A DNA stretch of 25,402 nucleotides, taken from NCBI GenBank assembly GCA_003223595.1, contig QHVR01000118.1, forward strand, positions 1-25,402, in the 5' to 3' direction. How positions within the stretch are numbered: the stretch's first letter is position 1; the number at the start of each line of letters is the position of its first letter. Below the pieces are notes generated by a model. That model saw only the letters and a program-made list of their open reading frames with translations, ran no database searches and was not told the DNA's origin. The DNA is from Acidobacteriota bacterium (lineage in GTDB: Bacteria > Acidobacteriota > Terriglobia > Terriglobales > Acidobacteriaceae). Shown here one piece after another: positions 14,886-21,290 of the stretch. The position numbers were made by a program, and so were the translations under genes.

Positions 14886-15803
14886 CTAGGCGTTCGCGCC
14901 CTGCGCTTGCCCGGTCCGCAAATCCTCAACTGCAGGGTAGGAGGTAGGAGAGATCACGGTACGCTCAGGCGGCTGCGAGCCTGAGTTCATGGCCGCAGCG
15001 AGTATCTGCATGGCTTCGCCGATCAAAGCAGGAGCTATCACTGTGGCCGTCATGCGTTTCTGCCGGACCCACTCCTGCCCGGCGCGCGGCACCCCGTCGC
15101 AACCGGTCAATGGCAGATGCAGCCAGGCATCGCGTTCCTGCAAATCTCCAAGTTCCTCAAAAGCGCGGCGAGCTCCAACGGCCATGTCATCGTTCTGGCA
15201 GGCAATCAGGTTGATTTTCATCTGCCGCGATGTGGTGAGTGCCAGCCACGACTTAACAGCGTTGAATCCGCTCTGCTGAGTCCAGTCACCCTTGATGCTC
15301 TTTACGCTCACGCCAGGGGGCTTGCTCGCGAGCATGCCTTTGGTGCGCAATTTGGCGACGTCTCTCACCGACGGTCCCTCGATGTATAGGACGTTTCCCG
15401 AATCCCCCAGCAATGCCGCCATCTGCTGGCCCTGGATTTTCCCAATCGCTTCGTGATCGCTCAGCACGGAGAAAACGGGAATTTTAGCTTGCCTCCGCAA
15501 TTCGGTGAGGTACTCCGCACTAGAGTTGATGATTGCCCAGCCAATGCCCGCCCTTACCGCCGCGCGCGCAATCTGCTCCATGCTTGTCCCCACGGGTTCG
15601 GCAAGGATTGCGTCCGGCCGTTTGGCTGGATCCTGAATGAAGGCCAGAATCTGCTGGGTCTGCTGCACAGCATCATTGCCGGCATAAACGATCTGAACGT
15701 TAGCCCCAAGCTTGGCTGCAGCCGCTTCCGCCGACGCGGCTTGCTCCAATTGATAATCGTTTTCCTTAGTAATCAGCGAAACCACAACGTTGAGTTTGTT
15801 CAT
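14886..15803 (-). CDS. Periplasmic-binding-protein-like (RbsB type) sugar-binding protein, no signal peptide
   Basis: This 305-residue protein has the two-lobed type 1 binding fold. It opens with strand NVVVSLI, then EQAASAEAAAAKLG and a strand VQIVYAG. QQTQQILAFI and PDAILAEPVGT follow (about 48-72), then GWAIINSS and PVFSVLSDHEAIGKIQGQQ (about 88-127). CQNDDMAVGARRAFEELG (202-219) matches the C-terminal-lobe pattern of ribose/galactose-binding proteins. Such proteins normally deliver a sugar to an ABC importer, but here the N-terminus MNKLNVVVSLI begins directly with the first beta strand, with no signal peptide and no DNA-binding domain. No permease or importer ATPase is adjacent. A cytoplasmic ligand sensor or an orphan binding protein is possible. 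The start ATG 15803 has only a weak AAGGG upstream. An earlier in-frame start giving a signal peptide is not apparent. Confidence 0.8.
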   Translation of the reverse strand: MNKLNVVVSLITKENDYQLEQAASAEAAAAKLGANVQIVYAGNDAVQQTQQILAFIQDPAKRPDAILAEPVGTSMEQIARAAVRAGIGWAIINSSAEYLTELRRQAKIPVFSVLSDHEAIGKIQGQQMAALLGDSGNVLYIEGPSVRDVAKLRTKGMLASKPPGVSVKSIKGDWTQQSGFNAVKSWLALTTSRQMKINLIACQNDDMAVGARRAFEELGDLQERDAWLHLPLTGCDGVPRAGQEWVRQKRMTATVIAPALIGEAMQILAAAMNSGSQPPERTVISPTSYPAVEDLRTGQAQGANA

Positions 15804-15915
15804 GATGGGGGCCCTTCAACGTCGAATGTCACTGCCGCGTGTGCATCATTAACGCATTCTCATCCGGACTCCGCCAGTTACTTCCGTCATGCAGGCCCGC
15901 GACGGTAGTCCGGAG

Positions 15916-15971
15916 TTCCTCTGTGTCCCCGGGTTGAAGATTACAAGAGTCACCATGGTGACACAGAGGAA
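15916..15971. repeat. Nested inverted repeat with a 14-bp perfect palindrome
   Basis: TTCCTCTGTGTC (15916-15927) is a perfect 12-bp inverted match to GACACAGAGGAA (15960-15971). Inside, overlapping the right arm, GTCACCATGGTGAC (15949-15962) is a perfect 14-bp palindrome. The right arm extends into ACACAGGG, so both arms carry a related TCCTCTGTGT-type sequence in opposite orientation, suggesting an inverted pair of a dispersed repeat. Confidence 0.7.
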
Positions 15972-16030
15972 CACAGGGTGCGATGCTCCAGTCCGGCGCG
16001 CTTCGGCGCTGTACCATCTCCCGGATTTCT

Positions 16031-16039
16031 TGCTAGAAT
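16031..16039 (+). promoter_or_regulatory. Possible extended -10 promoter for ferredoxin
   Basis: TGCTAGAAT fits the extended -10 form TGnTAnAAT (hexamer TAGAAT at 16034-16039). It would give a leader of about 73 nt carrying AGGAG (16101-16105) before ATG 16119. No good -35 box is seen, which extended -10 promoters tolerate. Confidence 0.35.
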
Positions 16040-16118
16040 GTGCCGTTCTATGGCTTGCCCGCGCACGCCGCCGTGGTAGTAAGATAAAGGTAACCATCCC
16101 AGGAGAATAAACACCGAT

Positions 16119-16379
16119 ATGACCTATGTGATTGCTGAACCGTGCATCGGCACCAAGGACACCGCATGTGTGGATGCGTGCCCGGTGGATTGCATTCATC
16201 CCAAAAAAGACGAGCCCGCCTACGCGACCGAGGAACTGCTCTACATCGATCCCGTCGAATGCATTGATTGCGGCGCTTGCGTTCCGGTGTGTCCGGTCTC
16301 GGCGATCTTCGCTCTCGATGATCTACCGGAAAAGTGGAACGCCTTCACCGAGCGCAACGCAAAATATTTCGGCCGATAG
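16119..16379 (+). CDS. Seven-iron type ferredoxin ([3Fe-4S][4Fe-4S])
   Basis: This 86-residue cytoplasmic electron carrier has cysteines at 9, 17, 21, 25, 48, 51, 54 and 58. The second motif, C48-x2-C51-x2-C54-x3-C58-P, is complete. In the first, the position that would hold the second cysteine of an eight-iron ferredoxin is threonine 12, leaving C9-x7-C17-x3-C21-P. That is the Azotobacter FdI / actinobacterial FdxA pattern, in which C9, C17 and C58 bind a [3Fe-4S] cluster and C21, C48, C51 and C54 bind a [4Fe-4S] cluster. The opening MTYVIAEPCIGTKDTACVDA is typical of this group. The redox partner is unknown, since no oxidoreductase is adjacent. AGGAG (16101-16105) lies 13 nt before the ATG, a little far but usable. 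Confidence 0.93.
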   Translation: MTYVIAEPCIGTKDTACVDACPVDCIHPKKDEPAYATEELLYIDPVECIDCGACVPVCPVSAIFALDDLPEKWNAFTERNAKYFGR

Positions 16380-16422
16380 CTGGCGCTTGTAAACCGGCCG
16401 CATCTGTTGCCCCAAACGCCCG

Positions 16423-16449
16423 TGTAGCCCCGGACACCTCGTCCGGGGG
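16423..16449. repeat. TGTA-headed palindromic element, copy 2
   Basis: TGTAG is followed by a perfect 8-bp stem, CCCCGGAC (16428-16435) and GTCCGGGG (16441-16448), around ACCTC. It lies between the ferredoxin and the ABC ATPase gene. It matches copy 3 (17500-17525) at 22 of 26 positions. Confidence 0.7.
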
Positions 16450-16547
16450 TCTTCTCGCCATGCCAGAGTGCGCCATCATTGCCGCGTGCCCGTGCGCTCA
16501 CCGCAATCACGAACATCTAAGTTCCGACCCGGGACTCTGCATTTCGG

Positions 16548-16559
16548 TACAATCTCCCA
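16548..16559 (+). promoter_or_regulatory. -10-like TACAAT at the ABC ATPase gene
   Basis: GG-TACAAT (hexamer 16548-16553) ends 6 nt before ATG 16560 with no Shine-Dalgarno sequence, so the ABC operon mRNA may be leaderless. No clear -35 box. Confidence 0.5.
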
Positions 16560-17492
16560 ATGCCTACCGCCATCGAATGCCGCGATCTGCGCAAGACTTA
16601 CGATGGCAAAGTTGAAGCCGTTCGCGGGCTGAATCTTGAAATCCAGGCAGGAGAATGCTTCGGCCTGCTGGGGCCGAACGGGGCGGGGAAGACCACGACT
16701 ATCGAAATCCTCGAAGGCCTGCTCGCGCCAACTTCCGGCATGGTCTCGATCCTGGGCCATCGTTGGCACGAGAACGAGCGCGAAATGCGCGAGTGGCTCG
16801 GAATTTCCCTGCAGGAGACGCGTCTCTCAGACAAACTAACGGTTCGCGAGACCATCGACCTGTTCGCCAGCTTTTATCGCGAGCCGCGATCCACCGATGA
16901 AGTCCTGGAAGAGTTGCAGCTTACCGAGAAAGCCGACGCCTGGGTCGGCAAACTTTCCGGCGGCCAACGGCAGCGTCTGGCAGTCGCGACCGCGCTGGTG
17001 TGTAATCCGAAAATTCTTTTCCTTGACGAACCCACGACCGGCCTGGATCCGCAGAGCCGGCGCCAGTTGTGGGACATTATCCGCGTCTTTCAGCGCAATG
17101 GCGGCACCGTGCTGCTGACCACGCACTACATGGATGAAGCCGAGCGGCTCTGCGATCGCCTCGCCATCATCGATCACGGCCAAGTCATCGCGGAGGGATC
17201 CCCGCCTGATTTGATCACCCGCCTCGGCGGACATCACCTCGTCGAATTTCTTGTTGACGGCAATGGCGGTGACGGCGCACAGGATGCGTGGCGCAGTTTG
17301 CCCAGCGTGGAGTCTGTTCGCGAAGACGATGGCCTGATTGCGTTGAACGTGAAACAACCGCATCTGACCATTCCCGCCCTGCTGGAAGCGATCGAGAGGC
17401 AAGGCGGCAAGCTGCAGCATCTGACCACGCGGCAGGCGAGCCTGGAAGATGTATTCGTGCGGCTGACAGGCCGCCACCTGCGCGAAGATTGA
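16560..17492 (+). CDS. ABC-2 type exporter, ATP-binding subunit
   Basis: This 310-residue protein has a complete nucleotide-binding domain: Walker A GPNGAGKTT (38-46), Q-loop glutamine in SLQE (Q85), signature LSGGQ (132-136), Walker B ILFLDEP with D156 and catalytic E157, D-loop GLDP, and switch histidine in TTHYMDEAE (H189). After about residue 225 comes a C-terminal domain of about 85 residues (LVEFLVDG to LEDVFVRLTGRHL) as in the DrrA/NatA/CcmA-like exporter ATPases. With the permease gene that follows, it should form an ABC-2 exporter in the inner membrane. The substrate (drug, lipid, polysaccharide or ion) cannot be deduced. The 67-nt gap to the permease ATG contains a TGTA-headed palindrome. 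No ribosome binding site precedes the ATG. Confidence 0.93.
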   Translation: MPTAIECRDLRKTYDGKVEAVRGLNLEIQAGECFGLLGPNGAGKTTTIEILEGLLAPTSGMVSILGHRWHENEREMREWLGISLQETRLSDKLTVRETIDLFASFYREPRSTDEVLEELQLTEKADAWVGKLSGGQRQRLAVATALVCNPKILFLDEPTTGLDPQSRRQLWDIIRVFQRNGGTVLLTTHYMDEAERLCDRLAIIDHGQVIAEGSPPDLITRLGGHHLVEFLVDGNGGDGAQDAWRSLPSVESVREDDGLIALNVKQPHLTIPALLEAIERQGGKLQHLTTRQASLEDVFVRLTGRHLRED

Positions 17493-17499
17493 GCGATTG

Positions 17500-17525
17500 T
17501 GTAGCCCCGGACGCCTCACCCGGGT
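17500..17525. repeat. TGTA-headed palindromic element, copy 3, inside the ABC operon
   Basis: TGTAGCCCCGGACGCCTCAC differs from copy 2 at only a few positions (22 of 26 identical over 17500-17525). Its right arm has decayed, so only CCCGG (17506-17510) with CCGGG (17520-17524) still pairs. It begins 8 nt after the ATPase stop codon and ends 34 nt before the permease start. Confidence 0.65.
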
Positions 17526-17559
17526 GCTCCACAACGAAGTACAAAGCCCGAGAGTCCGT

Positions 17560-18666
17560 ATGAGCGTAGCCCAGGAAACTCCAGTCAGGACTCAACCCGC
17601 GACTCCGCCCCCGCAGCGCCGCAACGGTCGCTGGGCCGGCTACTCCCATCTCCTGATGGCGCGCATGCTGGAGTTGAAGCGCGAGCCCGAAGTCGTGTTC
17701 TGGGTTTTCATCTTTCCCCTGCTCCTGGCGCTGGGGCTGGGAATCGCGTTCCGCAACAAGCCCGAAGGCACTGTCTCCGTTGCAGTTGTGCAAGGCGCGA
17801 AAAGCGCGCAAACCCTGCTTCAGAAGTCTCCGCAGGCGAAGCAGTTCAAAGTCCAGGTCCTCGACGCGGAGTCTGCTCACCAGGCATTCCGTCTGGGCAA
17901 AGTCGATGTGGCCATCGAACCGGGCGCTAACGGAACCTTCACGTATCGCTACGACCCGGCCCGCCCTGAAAGTGTCCTGGCCAGAGCGGAGGTGAATGAT
18001 GCCCTGCAATCCGCGGCCGGCCGCAAAGATCCAGTGCCAACTAAACCAGTAAGTTCCTCCGAGCCCGGTTCGCGCTACATCGACTTCCTGATTCCCGGCT
18101 TACTGGGCATGAACCTGATGAACTCGGGGATGTGGGGCATCGGCTTCGCGCTGGTCGATATGCGCCAGAGAAAATTGCTCAAGCGTTTTGTCGGCACGCC
18201 GATGCGCCGCGGCGATTTCCTGCTCGCGCTGGCCTCCAGCCGCCTGATCCTGATGATCATCGAAGTCGGGCTACTGCTGGCCTTCGGCGTACTTTTCTTC
18301 CACATGCGCGTGATGGGCTCGACAGCCGGCATCGCGCTCATTGCCGGAATCGGCTCGCTCACCTTCGGCGGAGTCGGGCTGCTCACCGCCAGCCGCGCGC
18401 AGAAGATTGAGTCCGTCAGCGGCCTGATCAATCTTGTCATGATGCCAATGTGGATCTTCTCCGGAGTTTTCTTCTCTTACGAACGATTCCCCGCCATCAT
18501 CCATCCGCTGATCAAAGCTCTGCCGCTCACCGCGCTCAATGACGCACTTAGAGCGAGCATTCTGGAAGGCACACCGATCCTGCATCAATGGCCGCGCTTG
18601 CTGGTGATGATCCTGTGGGGTGGAATTTCGTTTGTACTGGCCCTGAAGTGGTTCCGCTGGACCTAG
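17560..18666 (+). CDS. ABC-2 type exporter, permease subunit
   Basis: This 368-residue integral membrane protein is the partner of the ATPase just upstream. After a cytoplasmic N-terminus (Pro/Gln/Arg-rich, 1-45) it has a first helix (about 49-68, EVVFWVFIFPLLLALGLGI), then a large extracytoplasmic segment (about 70-165). Five further hydrophobic helices follow: PGLLGMNLMNSGMWGIG, ASSRLILMIIEVGLLLAFGV, STAGIALIAGIGSLTFGGVG, INLVMMPMWIFSGVFF and LLVMILWGGISFVLAL. This six-helix layout with a large first loop is that of the ABC-2 family (DrrB/YhhJ-like). ATG 17560 is chosen; an in-frame TTG at 17497 would translate the palindromic repeat and is unlikely. The gene ends 3' with no clear terminator and is followed by an IS remnant. 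Confidence 0.9.
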   Translation: MSVAQETPVRTQPATPPPQRRNGRWAGYSHLLMARMLELKREPEVVFWVFIFPLLLALGLGIAFRNKPEGTVSVAVVQGAKSAQTLLQKSPQAKQFKVQVLDAESAHQAFRLGKVDVAIEPGANGTFTYRYDPARPESVLARAEVNDALQSAAGRKDPVPTKPVSSSEPGSRYIDFLIPGLLGMNLMNSGMWGIGFALVDMRQRKLLKRFVGTPMRRGDFLLALASSRLILMIIEVGLLLAFGVLFFHMRVMGSTAGIALIAGIGSLTFGGVGLLTASRAQKIESVSGLINLVMMPMWIFSGVFFSYERFPAIIHPLIKALPLTALNDALRASILEGTPILHQWPRLLVMILWGGISFVLALKWFRWT

Positions 18667-18707
18667 GCAAGGGGGATGATTGGAGTTCTCATTGGGCGTT
18701 CTCCTCG

Positions 18708-18993
18708 ATAAGAGCGAAGATTCTGTCAAATAAGTTACCCTTGGCTTGCCCGTTGCTGCCATGCCCATTAGAACCGGCCCCGATAATTGCTCATAGAACC
18801 GCGTGGCATCTCTGATGGCATGCACCAGCTTGTGCTCACCCGTTTCCTCGGTCTCGCTGTCCAGCGACGCGATCTGGTGCCAGCTGGGATGGAAATCACA
18901 TCCTATAATCGTCATTGCGAAGGCTGCTTGCTTCCCAGCGTCTTTGATCTTCAAACCAAAGTATGCCAGGCCTAATCGAGCCTTCGCTCTTAT
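18708..18993. mobile_element. Possible remnant insertion element bounded by 12-bp inverted repeats
   Basis: ATAAGAGCGAAG (18708-18719) and CTTCGCTCTTAT (18982-18993) are perfect 12-bp inverted copies. They bracket the transposase fragment, 286 bp end to end. The IS1111 branch of the IS110 family carries subterminal inverted repeats, so an internally deleted element is possible. No target duplication was recognised. Confidence 0.4.
18745..18915 (-). pseudogene. IS110-family transposase, N-terminal fragment
   Basis: Starting at ATG 18915 on the minus strand, the frame reads MTIIGCDFHPSWHQIASLD, then GEHKLVHAIRDATRFYEQL and GPVLMGMAATG. This is the opening of IS110-family transposases: the first acidic residue of the DEDD RuvC-like catalytic site is in GCDFH, followed by the conserved RFY-x-x-L and VLxGMxATG block. 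Similarity stops at about residue 56. The expected continuation (NSQWF and the rest of the roughly 300-residue protein with the other DEDD residues and the serine domain) is missing. The frame itself stays open over the 3' end of the ABC permease, but as its antisense. The fragment cannot be an active transposase. Confidence 0.75.
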
Positions 18994-19042
18994 GCAATCA
19001 CTTTTGTTTTTGCTATTGAGCTATGGAATTCCAGCACTAGTT

Positions 19043-19073
19043 CCCATGTCCCGCAACAGAGGCGAGACATGGG
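19043..19073. repeat. CCCATGTC hairpin, possible IS-end debris
   Basis: CCCATGTC (19043-19050) and GACATGGG (19066-19073) pair perfectly over 8 bp, and after one mismatch three more bases pair inward. Inverted or tandem ACCCATGTC-like motifs are found at ends of some insertion sequences. That link is my inference from memory and is weak. Confidence 0.45.
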
Positions 19074-19177
19074 TTACCCGCAGCTGTGGAAATATGCCGG
19101 TCCGGCGGAAGATTTTGATTCCAGTCAGAGCCGGAAGGAGGCTGCTACCCTAAGAGAATCAATTCCTATACTACTTT

Positions 19178-19675
19178 CTACGCTCCGACTGCCGCATGAT
19201 CCGCCATGCGTTTTTTGTTATAGCGCAGCGCGACGTTCATGAAGACACTGCCTAGGGAAGTCTCAAACAGGATCATCAGCGCTTCGGTGTCTTCGCTGGT
19301 TTTATCACCCTCTTGCGCGGTGAGGAGGAGCGGGGGATGCACGCGAAAGTGGAAACCCTGGTCGTTCAGGGCGGAAACGGCGTTGCCCACAACCTGGTTG
19401 GCCAGCTCGAAGATGGTTTCCTTGATCAGTTCGTCGGACTCGGGGAGGTCGGTTCCGGCGTAATGACTGGCCACCTTCACGGCAGTCTGCGGCTCCAGGT
19501 CGAGGATGATCCGGCCTTCGATGTCGCCGGTCAGCGCGATCATGCCCGCCACACCTTTGCGGCGATAGGCATCCTCTTCCATAGTCAGATTGCCCACCTT
19601 GGTCGTGCCCTGCAAACCTTGCGACAACACGGCATCCGCCGCATTGATGAAAGGCTGGATCAATTCCATCTTCAT
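19178..19675 (-). CDS. cheX: Chemotaxis phosphatase CheX
   Basis: This 165-residue protein of the CheX/CheC/FliY phosphatase family dephosphorylates CheY-P to end the signal. It begins MKMELIQPFINAADAVLSQG, as CheX proteins do, and shows GMIALTGDIEGRIILDLEP (about 44-62). The catalytic ExxN motif is at E90-L-A-N93 in the helix ETIFELANQVVGNAVS. It has one such motif, as expected for CheX rather than CheC, which usually has two. ATG 19675 is preferred over an upstream in-frame start because it fits the family. The G-rich GGGAG just upstream lies in the end of cheY, and the cheY stop is only 4 nt away, suggesting coupled translation. It is the last gene of the chemosensory operon; no clear terminator follows. 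Confidence 0.9.
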   Translation of the reverse strand: MKMELIQPFINAADAVLSQGLQGTTKVGNLTMEEDAYRRKGVAGMIALTGDIEGRIILDLEPQTAVKVASHYAGTDLPESDELIKETIFELANQVVGNAVSALNDQGFHFRVHPPLLLTAQEGDKTSEDTEALMILFETSLGSVFMNVALRYNKKRMADHAAVGA

Positions 19676-19679
19676 GAAC

Positions 19680-20120
19680 TTATGCTCCCGCTCCTGCGGC
19701 GTTGGCAACAGCTCCGTCTTCACCCAACACGTACTTGATTACTTCGTAGAGCACTTCGGGCTTCACGGGCTTCTGCACGAAATGCCGAGCGCCCCGCTGC
19801 AGCGCGGCCACAATGTTCTCCTGGTATCCCACCGAGGAGACCATCACGATGCGTGCTTCGGGATGCTGTTGCACGATCCGTTCGGCCGCCTCGATCCCTT
19901 CCATCTGCGGCATGGTGATATCCATGAGCACGATGTCAGGATGCGTGCGGTCGAACTCGCTGATCGCGGTCAAGCCGTCGCCGGCCTCGGCCGCAACCTG
20001 CCCGCCGAAACTTTCGATCATGCGGGCCAGATTTTTTCTCGCAAATACGGAATCGTCGACGATCAGATAGCGGACCGCCTGCCCGTCTTTGCTGCGTTTT
20101 ACTGGTGCGAACTGCTCCAT
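19680..20120 (-). CDS. cheY: Chemotaxis response regulator CheY
   Basis: This 146-residue single receiver domain has the acidic pocket D22-D23 in YLIVDDS, phospho-acceptor D67 in DIVLMDITMP, conserved serine 95 in VMVSSVG, and lysine 117 in FVQKPVKP. A 15-residue extension precedes the first strand, and a short Ala/Gly tail follows the last helix. There is no output domain, so it should work by direct protein contact after phosphorylation by CheA, at the flagellar motor or another machine. No flagellar or pilus gene is in the window to say which. GGGGAGG just upstream of ATG 20120 is a strong ribosome binding site. It sits between cheB (87-nt gap) and cheX, its presumed phosphatase. Confidence 0.92.
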   Translation of the reverse strand: MEQFAPVKRSKDGQAVRYLIVDDSVFARKNLARMIESFGGQVAAEAGDGLTAISEFDRTHPDIVLMDITMPQMEGIEAAERIVQQHPEARIVMVSSVGYQENIVAALQRGARHFVQKPVKPEVLYEVIKYVLGEDGAVANAAGAGA

Positions 20121-20207
20121 ACAGACCTCCCCTTTCTACTGCATTATCACGCCCACTCGGGCCGGAACCAGATCACGCTGGTCACCGGCTTTTCGTGCGC
20201 TGATCCC

Positions 20208-21290
20208 TTAATTTCCCGCGCGAACTGCGCGCCCGCTGCTCATCTCGCCCGTGTTCCGGCCGCAGATGGCTTGCAAAGTTGATCCCATCACGTCCAGCCC
20301 GACGACGCGAATGGCGTAGCCGCGCTCGATGGCCGCTTTGGGCATGCCAAATACGACGCAGGACTCTTCGCTCTGCGCCAAGGTCATGCCGCCCTCTTTC
20401 CTGATCGCGCCCAAGCCCTCGGCCCCGTCATCTCCCATGCCGGTCATGAGCACGCCGACTGCCTGGTTTTTGAATTCTTCGGCCACACTCCGCAACAGCA
20501 CATCTGCGCTGGGACGATGGCCGTTCACTCGCGGCTCATCGCTGAGCACGACAATGTCTCCCAACGGCAGACGTTTTACCTTGATGTGACGGCTTCCGGG
20601 ACACACCAAGACCCGGCCCGCCTGCAGCATGTCTCCCGATTGCGCTTCCTTCACGCGCAGGGGACAAACTTCGTCCAGGCGCCGCGCAAACATGTCGGTA
20701 AATCCCTCTGGCATGTGCTGCACGACCACGATCGCCGAGGGAAAATCTCCCGGCAACTGCGAGAGCACGAACTCCAGAGCCTGCGGACCTCCGGTCGAGA
20801 CTCCGATCGCCACAATCTTGTTTGGGGCACCCGACGGCGCCGATGACTTCTGCGGCTTGGTTGGCAGCCCGTTCAGTAGCCGCGGTTTCAGCTTGCAGTC
20901 GGCGGCGGCTTTTACTTTCGCAATCAGTTCGCGCGCCACTTCCGCCATGTGCGCGGAAGGATCTTTCGGCTTGGGCACGAAGTCGAACGCTCCCAGGCCC
21001 AATGCCTTCATCGTCACTGTCGCGCCTTCGGTGCTATGCGAGCTGAACACGATGACCGGGACCGGCTCGCGGCGCATGATTTCTTTCAGCGTGTCGATGC
21101 CGTTCATGCCGGGCATTTCCAAATCCAGCGTGACCACGTTGGGCTTCAACTCCTCGATCTTCTTAAGGCAGAAGGAGCCATCCATCGCCGTGCCCACAAC
21201 CTCGATAGATTCATCGGCAGCCAGCATCTGCGGGATCAGCTTGCGCATGAGCGCCGAGTCGTCGGTGACCAGAACGCGGACTTTCTTCAT
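20208..21290 (-). CDS. cheB: Chemotaxis protein-glutamate methylesterase/deamidase CheB
   Basis: This 360-residue protein removes methyl groups from receptor glutamates (adaptation). The N-terminal receiver domain (1-120) has D10-D11, phospho-acceptor D56 in VVTLDLEMPGMNG, and K107 in FVPKPKD. A linker follows, then the esterase domain (about 157-345) with catalytic serine 165 in GVSTGGPQ, histidine 192 in VVQHMPEGF and aspartate 288 in TGMGDDGAEG. The triad positions are nearly the same as in enteric CheB (164/190/286). The C-terminal pentapeptide-binding features cannot be judged, and the neighbouring receptor's tail has no NWETF-like tether. Its ATG overlaps the cheA stop (ATGA), so translation is probably coupled. 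Confidence 0.96.
   Translation of the reverse strand: MKKVRVLVTDDSALMRKLIPQMLAADESIEVVGTAMDGSFCLKKIEELKPNVVTLDLEMPGMNGIDTLKEIMRREPVPVIVFSSHSTEGATVTMKALGLGAFDFVPKPKDPSAHMAEVARELIAKVKAAADCKLKPRLLNGLPTKPQKSSAPSGAPNKIVAIGVSTGGPQALEFVLSQLPGDFPSAIVVVQHMPEGFTDMFARRLDEVCPLRVKEAQSGDMLQAGRVLVCPGSRHIKVKRLPLGDIVVLSDEPRVNGHRPSADVLLRSVAEEFKNQAVGVLMTGMGDDGAEGLGAIRKEGGMTLAQSEESCVVFGMPKAAIERGYAIRVVGLDVMGSTLQAICGRNTGEMSSGRAVRAGN

Larger units (their letters stand above)
15804..16118. other. Gene-free divergent intergenic region
   Basis: These 315 bases separate the binding protein (-) from the ferredoxin (+). No gene is seen. They hold the nested inverted repeat at 15916-15971 and the likely ferredoxin promoter and ribosome binding site. 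Confidence 0.6.
18667..19177. other. Gene-free interval holding mobile-element debris
   Basis: These 511 bases, between the ABC permease and cheX, hold a decayed IS110-type transposase start (18745-18915), a 12-bp inverted repeat flanking it, and a CCCATGTC/GACATGGG hairpin at 19043-19073. I see no intact gene. On the minus strand, a frame ending at about 18695 reads NLFDRIFALIEENAQ then stop, which looks protein-like but has no recognisable start. Confidence 0.6.

Noticed and set aside
16580..18666. ABC exporter considered as a self-immunity part of a natural-product cluster
   Set aside because: No biosynthetic genes lie on either side; the neighbours are a ferredoxin and IS debris, so no such role can be claimed.
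18271..18744. Continuation of the IS110 open frame across the ABC permease 3' end
   Set aside because: Similarity to transposase stops near 18745. The rest is antisense to the permease and to the spacer, so only the first part is called a pseudogene.
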